Positions 58,615 to 64,000 of a stretch of DNA of 64,000 bases are shown here, piece by piece. The position numbers were made by a program, and so were the translations under genes. The notes under the pieces are model-generated. The model had not been told where the DNA came from. It made no database searches and was given only the letters and a program-made list of their open reading frames with translations. Positions within the stretch are counted from its first letter, which is position 1; the number at the start of each line of letters is the position of its first letter. Source of the stretch: Hymenobacter ruricola (lineage in GTDB: Bacteria; Bacteroidota; Bacteroidia; Cytophagales; Hymenobacteraceae); the NCBI RefSeq assembly GCF_015694525.1, contig NZ_JADQDM010000009.1, positions 1-64,000 on the forward strand. The letters are read 5' to 3'.

Positions 58615-60273
58615 CTATTCCACCGCGTCCACGAACGCGAATTGCTGCCCGTCGAACAAGCCTTTGTCGCTCAGCTTGAGGCTGGGAATGACCAGCAGCG
58701 CCATGAACGAAAGCGTCATGAACGGCGCGCCCAGCGGCGAACCCAATTCCTTCGCCAGCGCATCGACGGCGGCGTAGGCGGCGGCCACCTCGGTCCCGGG
58801 CTGGTCCGACATGAGGCCGGCCACGGGCAGCGGCACCAGGATTTCGCGGCCGTCGGCGCCCACGGCGGCCAGGCCACCTTTGGCCTGAATGACCAGGTTC
58901 ACGGCGCGAGCCAAGCTTTCGTCGTCGCAGCCCACGGCGGTGATGTTGTGCGAGTCGTGCCCCACGCTGCTGGCCAGCGCGCCGTGCTGCAGCCCAAAGC
59001 CGTGAATGAAGGCCACGGCCGGCTTCGCGTGGGGCTGGTAGCGGTTGACGACGGCCAGCTTGAGCACATCCTGCCCCAGGTTGGGCACCACGAGGCCGTT
59101 GGCTACCGTGGCCGGCACGTCGACGCGCGCCGTGATGAGCTGCCCGTCGAAGCACTCGATGACGCGCAGCACCGGTTGCTCCGAAGCAGGCGCGGGCACC
59201 TGAAAATCGGTGGCCGCCACGGGCCTGGCGTGGAAATTGTTGACCACCGCAATGGGTGCGGCCGGCAGCAGCGACTGGCCGTTTTCGGCCACCAGTTCGC
59301 CGTTCAGGTAGGTTTGCAGCACTTCGAAGTTCTGCAAGTCTTTCACCACGATGAAGTCGGCGGGGTCGCCTTCGGCCAGCAGGCCCACGGGCAGGTTGTA
59401 GTGCTTCACGGGGTTGATGCAGGCCACGCGCAGGACGTGGAACAGGTCGTTGCCGAGGGCCACGGCGCGCTGCACCAACTGGTTGATGTGGCCCAGCACC
59501 AGCGTATCGGGGTGCTTGTCGTCGGAGCAGAACATGAGGTTGGCGTAGTGCTCGGGCAGCAGGCCGATGAGGGCATCGAAGTTGCGCGCCGCCGAGCCTT
59601 CCCGGATGAGCACTTTCATGCCCACGGCCAGCTTGTCGAGGGCTTCTTCGGCCGTGAAGCACTCGTGGTCGGTGCTGATGCCGGCGCTGGCGTAGTGGGC
59701 CGCGTCGGTGGCGCGCAGGCCGGGGGCATGGCCGTCCACGGGCCGGCCGGCGGCTTGCGCAATGGCAATTTTGGCCATCACGTCGGCGTCGCGGTGCAGC
59801 ACGCCGGGCCAGTTCATCATCTCGGCCAGGTAGCCGATTTTGGGGTTCTCGAACAGCTTGGCGATGTCCTGGGCCGTAATTTCGGCGCCGGCGGTTTCAA
59901 ACGGCGTGGCCGGCACGCAGCTGGGCGCGCCGAAGCAGAACTTGAACGGCGAATGCGCGGCGTTTTCGAGCATGAATTCCACGCCGGCCACGCCCAGCAC
60001 GTTGCCGATTTCGTGGGGGTCGCTCACGGTGGCCACCGTGCCGTGCGTCACGGCCAGGCGGGCAAACTCGGTGGGCACCAGTAGGGAGCTTTCCACGTGC
60101 ACGTGGGCGTCCACGAAGCCGGGCAGCAGGTAGGGGAGGGCCGGGTCGGGCGTGGCCTCGTCGGTGGGGGCGATGCCGACGATGCGACCGCCTTCGACGG
60201 AAACAATGGCGGGCTGAATGGAACGGGCGAAAACGTCGACGACGTTGGCGGTGAGCGAAAACGAGGAAGTCAT
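58615..60273 (-). CDS. ade: adenine deaminase
   Basis: 552 residues of the amidohydrolase family, converting adenine to hypoxanthine for purine salvage. The metal site starts with His57 and His59 in FVDAHVHVESS. VDGHAPGL, STDHEC, MFCSDDKHPDTL and the C-terminal GLQHGALASSVGHDSHNITA are the Ade-specific blocks. ATG at 60273 is preferred over codons upstream because the longer N-terminus is basic and atypical. It diverges from the small lipoprotein gene at 60348. Confidence 0.94.
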   Translation of the reverse strand: MTSSFSLTANVVDVFARSIQPAIVSVEGGRIVGIAPTDEATPDPALPYLLPGFVDAHVHVESSLLVPTEFARLAVTHGTVATVSDPHEIGNVLGVAGVEFMLENAAHSPFKFCFGAPSCVPATPFETAGAEITAQDIAKLFENPKIGYLAEMMNWPGVLHRDADVMAKIAIAQAAGRPVDGHAPGLRATDAAHYASAGISTDHECFTAEEALDKLAVGMKVLIREGSAARNFDALIGLLPEHYANLMFCSDDKHPDTLVLGHINQLVQRAVALGNDLFHVLRVACINPVKHYNLPVGLLAEGDPADFIVVKDLQNFEVLQTYLNGELVAENGQSLLPAAPIAVVNNFHARPVAATDFQVPAPASEQPVLRVIECFDGQLITARVDVPATVANGLVVPNLGQDVLKLAVVNRYQPHAKPAVAFIHGFGLQHGALASSVGHDSHNITAVGCDDESLARAVNLVIQAKGGLAAVGADGREILVPLPVAGLMSDQPGTEVAAAYAAVDALAKELGSPLGAPFMTLSFMALLVIPSLKLSDKGLFDGQQFAFVDAVE

Positions 60274-60322
60274 GCGTTGGGCGAAAAAGCGGCGGGCCAC
60301 CGGGTGGGTTCGCAAAGAAGCT

Positions 60323-60330
60323 TAACTTTG
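60323..60330 (+). promoter_or_regulatory. promoter -7 box for the small lipoprotein gene
   Basis: TAACTTTG matches the TAnnTTTG consensus and lies 17 bp before the ATG at 60348, supporting that short gene as real. Confidence 0.5.
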
Positions 60331-60347
60331 AGTAAAATGAAGGCGCT

Positions 60348-60509
60348 ATGAAAAAATCCTCGTCGTGGCTGTGGCTGCTTGCGGTGGTGCTCGTGCTGGG
60401 CGGCAGCTTGTTGGGCGGGTGCGCGGCGCGCACCCCGCAGCAGAAAAAAACCAGCTGGTACAAGCACCACAGCGGCGGCAAGAGCGTGCCGTGCCCCTGC
60501 GGCCACTAG
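60348..60509 (+). CDS. 53-residue lipoprotein ending CPCGH
   Basis: A short frame starting MKKSSSWLWLLAVVLVLGGS with lipobox LLGGC (Cys25), giving a mature peptide of only 29 residues. That peptide is basic (KKTSWYKHH) and ends VPCPCGH, with two Cys and several His that could bind a metal. A Bacteroidota-type promoter precedes it and the next gene starts 15 bp later, so I regard it as real. Function unknown. Confidence 0.62.
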   Translation: MKKSSSWLWLLAVVLVLGGSLLGGCAARTPQQKKTSWYKHHSGGKSVPCPCGH

Positions 60510-60524
60510 CCATTCACCCAAACT

Positions 60525-60929
60525 ATGCCCGATACCAACCCCACGCCCCTCGAATCCATTGAACTGGCCGCCGAACAGGTCCGGCAGCAGCTCAAGCTAA
60601 AGGCCTTCGATGCCGAAGGTGTGGCGCACCTGGCCAACTTTATTGAGGCCCAGCGGGGCATCCTGCCGGCCGCTGAGCGCGAGGGCGTGGTGCTGGCGCT
60701 GGGCTGCTTTCTGGGGCAGTGCCTGGTGCAGGTGTACCGCGGCGAATGGGGCACCGGCAAGGACGGCAGCACCGGCGTGGGCCTGGCCGGCAGATTTTTT
60801 TTTAACCCCTTCCATTTGGTCAATGCGCAACTGAATGAGGGAGAAAGCGCGTCGGTAGCGGCCTTCTTTGCCTCGGTGCCGGGCCGGTTGAAGGCGCCTC
60901 CCGCCGCGCGTAAGGGCTGGATTTCGTAA
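60525..60929 (+). CDS. conserved hypothetical protein, 134 aa
   Basis: A soluble protein with a helical N-terminus (IELAAEQVRQQLKLKAFDAE), a central VVLALGCFLGQCLVQVYRGE segment, FNPFHLVNAQLNEGESASV, and an Arg/Lys tail. The pattern of a helix followed by GCFLGQC and an NPF motif recalls small uncharacterised families, but I cannot name one with confidence. It follows the lipoprotein gene by 15 bp and precedes cmk by 31 bp, so the three may be one operon. Confidence 0.65.
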   Translation: MPDTNPTPLESIELAAEQVRQQLKLKAFDAEGVAHLANFIEAQRGILPAAEREGVVLALGCFLGQCLVQVYRGEWGTGKDGSTGVGLAGRFFFNPFHLVNAQLNEGESASVAAFFASVPGRLKAPPAARKGWIS

Positions 60930-60960
60930 TCTTGCGGGGCCAATGGCCGCCCGCGTCGTT

Positions 60961-61653
60961 ATGAAACAACTCGTTATCGCCATTGACGGCTACTCCTCGT
61001 GCGGCAAAAGCACCACCGCCAAGGCCGTGGCTGCATTGCTCCACTACGCCTACGTCGACACCGGCGCCATGTACCGCGCCGTGACGCTGTACCTGCTGGA
61101 AAACCACATCACCTTCGACGATTTGGCCGGCATCGAAAAGGCGCTGCATGACATCCACATCAGCTTCCGCCGCAACCGCCGCACCGGTCGCAACGAGCTG
61201 TTTCTGAACGGGGTGAACCGTGAGGACGACATCCGCCAGATGCGCATCTCCAACTCGGTGAGCGAGGTTTCCGTCATTCCGATGGTGCGGCACGCCATGG
61301 TGGCCCAGCAGCAGCAGATGGGCCGCAAGCGCGGCGTGGTGATGGACGGCCGCGACATCGGCACCACCGTTTTCCCCGACGCGGAGGTCAAGATTTTCAT
61401 GACCGCCGACGTGGAGCTGCGCGCCCGGCGCCGCCAGGAAGAACTGGCCGCGAAAGGCGAAATCGTGCCCCTGGAAGACATCATCGAGAACCTGCGCAAG
61501 CGCGACCACCTCGACTCAACCCGCGCCGAAAGCCCCCTGCGCCGCGCCCCCGACGCCGTGCTGCTCGACACCACGCACATCACCATCACCGAGCAGGTCG
61601 ATTTCGTGCTCGACCGGGCGTCGTCGGCGCTGTTTGCGGCGGGCTGGGATTGA
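60961..61653 (+). CDS. cmk: cytidylate kinase
   Basis: 230 residues. It phosphorylates CMP and dCMP with ATP. It has the P-loop GYSSCGKST (10-18), DTGAMYRAVTLYLLE, the NMP-binding GRDIGTTVFPDAEVKIFMTA and RRRQEELAAKG in the lid. ATG at 60961 is preferred to one 18 bp upstream because it gives the usual N-terminus MKQLVIAIDG. cmk next to ispH is a recurring arrangement in bacteria. A family-A inverted repeat separates them here. Confidence 0.94.
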   Translation: MKQLVIAIDGYSSCGKSTTAKAVAALLHYAYVDTGAMYRAVTLYLLENHITFDDLAGIEKALHDIHISFRRNRRTGRNELFLNGVNREDDIRQMRISNSVSEVSVIPMVRHAMVAQQQQMGRKRGVVMDGRDIGTTVFPDAEVKIFMTADVELRARRRQEELAAKGEIVPLEDIIENLRKRDHLDSTRAESPLRRAPDAVLLDTTHITITEQVDFVLDRASSALFAAGWD

Positions 61654-61678
61654 GGGGGCTGGGTTGCGCCACATCATC

Positions 61679-61772
61679 CGCCCGTTATGTCGAGCTTGTC
61701 GAGACATCTCGCGTGGGGCAATTAATTAGTTTTTGCACGCGAGATGTCTCGACAAGCTCGACATGACGGGCG
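61679..61772. repeat. long inverted repeat, family A copy 6
   Basis: Arms from CGCCCGTTATGTCGAGCTTG... to TCTCGCGTG and their complement pair with one mismatch around a ~20-nt loop containing AATTAATTAG. It lies between cmk and ispH, which have the same orientation. Confidence 0.94.
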
Positions 61773-61802
61773 AATTTATGGGAGTGCCCCGCCGCCTTGC
61801 CG

Positions 61803-61810
61803 TACCTTTG
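61803..61810 (+). promoter_or_regulatory. ispH promoter -7 box
   Basis: TACCTTTG fits TAnnTTTG, 43 bp before the ispH start and just after the inverted repeat. This suggests ispH has its own promoter rather than relying on cmk read-through. Confidence 0.55.
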
Positions 61811-61853
61811 CCCCGGCGAACCCCTCGCCGCCGCGTGGTGTTAAACTCACAGC

Positions 61854-62735
61854 ATGAAGGTCACGATTGATAAAAATTCCGGCTACTGCTTTGGCGTTGA
61901 ATTCGCCATTCAAATGGCCGAAGACGAGCTGGCCCACGGCCACAGCCTTTACTGTCTGGGTGATATCGTGCACAACCGCATGGAAGTGGAGCGCCTGCAC
62001 CAACTGGGCCTGCGCATCATCGACCGCGAGCAGCTGGCCGAGCTGCACGACACCAAAGTCCTCATCCGGGCCCACGGCGAGCCGCCGGAAACCTATCAGC
62101 TGGCCCTGCAAAACAACCTGGAGCTGATTGACGCCAGCTGCCCGGTGGTGCTCAAGCTGCAAAACCGCGTGAAGCACGCCTTCGACCTGAGCCAGCGCCA
62201 GGACGGCCAAATTGTGATTTACGGCCAGCCCGGGCACGCCGAAGTGGCCGGCCTCACCGGCCAGACCGGCAACCGCGCCATCATCGTGATGAACGAGGCC
62301 GACCTCGACCAGATTGACTTTGCCCGCCCCGTCACGCTCTTTAGCCAAACCACCAAAAGCACGGCCGGCTTCTACAAAATGAAGGCCTTAATGGAGGCCC
62401 GCATTGCCGCGGCCGGCGGGCAGCTCGACAGCTTTGACGCCAACGACAGCATCTGCCGGCAGGTGAGCAACCGTGAGCCCGCCCTGGCCAAATTCGCCGC
62501 CGAGCACGACGTGGTGCTCTTCGTGAGCGGCCGCAAAAGCTCCAACGGCAAGGCCCTGTTTTCGGTGGTGAATGCGGTGAACCCGCGCAGCTACTTCATC
62601 GAAAACGAAACCGAGCTGGACGAGGAATGGCTGGCCGGTGCGCAGTCGGTGGGCATTTGCGGGGCTACCAGCACGCCGCTGTGGCTCATGCAGCAAGTGG
62701 CCGAGCGCGTGGAAGGCGTGGGCGAGCTCGCCTAA
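61854..62735 (+). CDS. ispH: 4-hydroxy-3-methylbut-2-enyl diphosphate reductase
   Basis: 293 residues. It is the last enzyme of the MEP isoprenoid pathway, making IPP and DMAPP from HMBPP with a 4Fe-4S cluster. Cysteines Cys12 (YCFGVE), Cys96 (DASCPVV) and Cys201 (ICRQVSNRE) are candidates for cluster ligands; the C-terminal GICGATSTP has one more. Other conserved blocks are GDIVHN, IRAHGEPP and FSQTT. The protein is of the shorter Bacteroidota form. A terminator follows 23 bp after the stop. Confidence 0.95.
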   Translation: MKVTIDKNSGYCFGVEFAIQMAEDELAHGHSLYCLGDIVHNRMEVERLHQLGLRIIDREQLAELHDTKVLIRAHGEPPETYQLALQNNLELIDASCPVVLKLQNRVKHAFDLSQRQDGQIVIYGQPGHAEVAGLTGQTGNRAIIVMNEADLDQIDFARPVTLFSQTTKSTAGFYKMKALMEARIAAAGGQLDSFDANDSICRQVSNREPALAKFAAEHDVVLFVSGRKSSNGKALFSVVNAVNPRSYFIENETELDEEWLAGAQSVGICGATSTPLWLMQQVAERVEGVGELA

Positions 62736-62757
62736 GGTTTAACGCAGCGTTTTTGTG

Positions 62758-62789
62758 GCCCGTCAGGTTCCGCTTGACGGGCTTTTTTG
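62758..62789 (+). terminator. intrinsic terminator of ispH
   Basis: The hairpin GCCCGTCA / TGACGGGC is followed by TTTTTTG. It lies between convergent genes. Confidence 0.85.
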
Positions 62790-62794
62790 TGCGC

Positions 62795-63328
62795 TCAGCC
62801 CAATAACTCCTGTTCGTATAGCCGCCGGCTTTCCTCATCGAAAGCCACCAATACTACCAGCTTGGGAAACTCATTTTCCGCCAGCCATTGCCGCACTTCG
62901 CGCACGGCAATGGCCGCGGCTTGCGGCTTGGGGTAGCCGTAAATGCCGGTGCTGATGCCGGGAAAGGCCACGCTCTCCAACCGGCCGGCGGTGGCCAGGC
63001 GCAGGCTATTGCGGTAGCAGCTGGCCAACAGCTCCGGCTCGCCCTTGTGGCCGCCGTTCCAGACCGGGCCCACCGTGTGGATGACGTGCGCGGCCGGCAG
63101 GTGCCCGCCGGTGGTGATGACGGCCTCGCCGGTTTTGCAGCCGCCCTGGCGGGCGCGTATTTGGCGGCATTCGTCCAGGACTTGCGGGCCGCCCGCGCGG
63201 TGGATGGCCCCGTCGACCCCGCCACCGCCGAGCAGGCTGGAATTGGCGGCGTTGACGATGGCCGCCACGGGCTGGCGCGTGATGTCGCCCCGCACGATTT
63301 GGATACGACCGGAAAGGGGAGAAGCCAT
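62795..63328 (-). CDS. macro-domain ADP-ribose hydrolase (O-acetyl-ADP-ribose deacetylase type)
   Basis: 177 residues, a single macro domain of the MacroD/YmdB type. It has the signature VRGDITRQPVAAIVNAANSS, LLGGGGVDGAIHRAGG, VIHTVGPVWNGG and FPGISTGIYGYP. Such enzymes remove acetyl or ADP-ribose groups from ADP-ribose derivatives and proteins. ATG at 63328 gives the usual start; the longer frame upstream is unlikely to be translated. No sirtuin or ADP-ribosyltransferase is adjacent. Confidence 0.93.
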   Translation of the reverse strand: MASPLSGRIQIVRGDITRQPVAAIVNAANSSLLGGGGVDGAIHRAGGPQVLDECRQIRARQGGCKTGEAVITTGGHLPAAHVIHTVGPVWNGGHKGEPELLASCYRNSLRLATAGRLESVAFPGISTGIYGYPKPQAAAIAVREVRQWLAENEFPKLVVLVAFDEESRRLYEQELLG

Positions 63329-63508
63329 GCGAATGAGCAGCGGGTTGTAATGCCCCGCGAAGATGCGCGATTTAGTCCGTACGCTTCGGCAGCCCCAATT
63401 GCTGCTCCAGCCACGGGCTTCGACGCTTCGGCAACGGAAAGTGGCGAAGCCTGCCGGCAAAGGGCCATATTTGACCATCGATTTCAATCACCCTCAACCC
63501 CCAAGCTC

Positions 63509-63814
63509 ATGGAAACCCTGCAACGCGACCCCTATCTGTGGCAAAAAGCCAAAGCCCGGGCCAAGTTTCAATCGCACCTCGTGGTGTACCTCGTGGTGAA
63601 CGCCGGCCTCTGGGTGGTGTGGGCCCTGACCGAACGCCACTACTCCGGCGACATTCCCTGGCCCCTCTGGTCCACGGCTTTCTGGGGCTTTGGGCTGGTG
63701 ATGCGCGGCCTCGCGGCCTACGGCGGCTTCAGCCACGAGCAGCGCACCCAGCGCGAATACGAGCGCCTGATGCGCGAGCAGGGCGCCCCCGACCCCCTGG
63801 ATAAGTACCGCTAA
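63509..63814 (+). CDS. 2TM-domain protein, 101 aa
   Basis: Two transmembrane helices (about 22-40 and 52-68) joined by a short loop, with flanking charged helices (WQKAKARAKFQSHL, then EQRTQREYERLMREQGAP). This is the 2TM domain found alone or beside LytTR regulators and histidine kinases in Bacteroidota. Here it stands alone. Function unknown, possibly a membrane anchor or sensor partner. Confidence 0.82.
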   Translation: METLQRDPYLWQKAKARAKFQSHLVVYLVVNAGLWVVWALTERHYSGDIPWPLWSTAFWGFGLVMRGLAAYGGFSHEQRTQREYERLMREQGAPDPLDKYR

Positions 63815-63861
63815 GCGGTTTAGTGGCCGATAATTGTACCTTTCTTCTGCAAACTAGGATG

Positions 63862-63977
63862 GAAACCGTTCCGGCCGAGTCCGGAGGGCTTGGAATTCGA
63901 ATTTTAGGTGCTCCGGTCGCGGCCGGACTGCTTAACATTCGAATTGCAAGCCCTCCGGACTCGGCCGGAACGGTTTC
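63862..63977. repeat. long inverted repeat E at the window end
   Basis: Arms GAAACCGTTCCGGCCGAGTC... and ...GACTCGGCCGGAACGGTTTC match over 31 nt, continuing for 10 more after one mismatch (AATTCGAAT). The loop is ~35 nt. The last 10 bases of the window (AGCCCTCCGG) start a further copy of the arm, so the array continues beyond the edge. No relation to families A to D is evident. Confidence 0.88.
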
Positions 63978-64000
63978 AACGGCTGTTGGGAGCCCTCCGG

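Overview
The window is a chromosomal segment of a GC-rich member of the Bacteroidota, most likely Hymenobacter or a close relative (Cytophagales). The evidence is: exported proteins ending in type IX secretion (T9SS/Por) sorting tails; DUF4097, DUF5916 and choice-of-anchor I families; a single-polypeptide hybrid two-component regulator; promoters with the Bacteroidota -7 box TAnnTTTG; and a tmRNA whose tag reads GDYSYAMAA. The genus is inferred from gene content, not from a marker-gene comparison.

Layout. 1-8.5 kb: a cut-off gene, two small hypotheticals, a 1010-residue hybrid histidine kinase/AraC regulator, then a divergent pair encoding an M43 metalloprotease and a glycine/asparagine-repeat surface protein. 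A phased pair of operator-like dyads lies between them. 8.5-15 kb: radC, a membrane metallophosphoesterase, uvsE and several small secreted proteins. 15.2-24.8 kb: two parallel copies of an ECF sigma / HEAT-repeat anti-sigma / DUF4097 / DUF4097 module, separated by a choice-of-anchor I gene. 25-29 kb: a DUF5916 barrel and a HipA-like kinase with a DUF3037 partner. 29-36 kb: a lipoprotein glycoside hydrolase and a PaoABC-type aldehyde oxidoreductase operon. 36-43.5 kb: ssrA, dnaX, an M16 peptidase and icd.

43.5-45.1 kb is an accessory islet, partly AT-rich and bounded by two terminators. It holds higB with an antitoxin lacking its DNA-binding domain, an orphan 50-residue antitoxin, and small membrane proteins; one of these is a paralogue of the gene at 223. 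45-55 kb: a 21-bp minisatellite between divergent genes, an MbnP-MbnH-YHYH (kynurenine/copper type) operon, a flavin disulfide reductase and T9SS clients. 55-64 kb is mostly housekeeping: sucD, a cysteine synthase, a lone receiver domain, adenine deaminase, cmk, ispH and a macro-domain protein.

The most striking large-scale pattern is a set of long, mostly intergenic inverted repeats with no transposase nearby. I see at least six family-A copies, three family-B, two intact and one decayed family-C, and two unrelated long palindromes. Their left and right arms change together, several lie inside operons, and two reach the stop codon of a neighbouring gene. Together with the duplicated sigma modules they are the main candidates for undescribed biology here.
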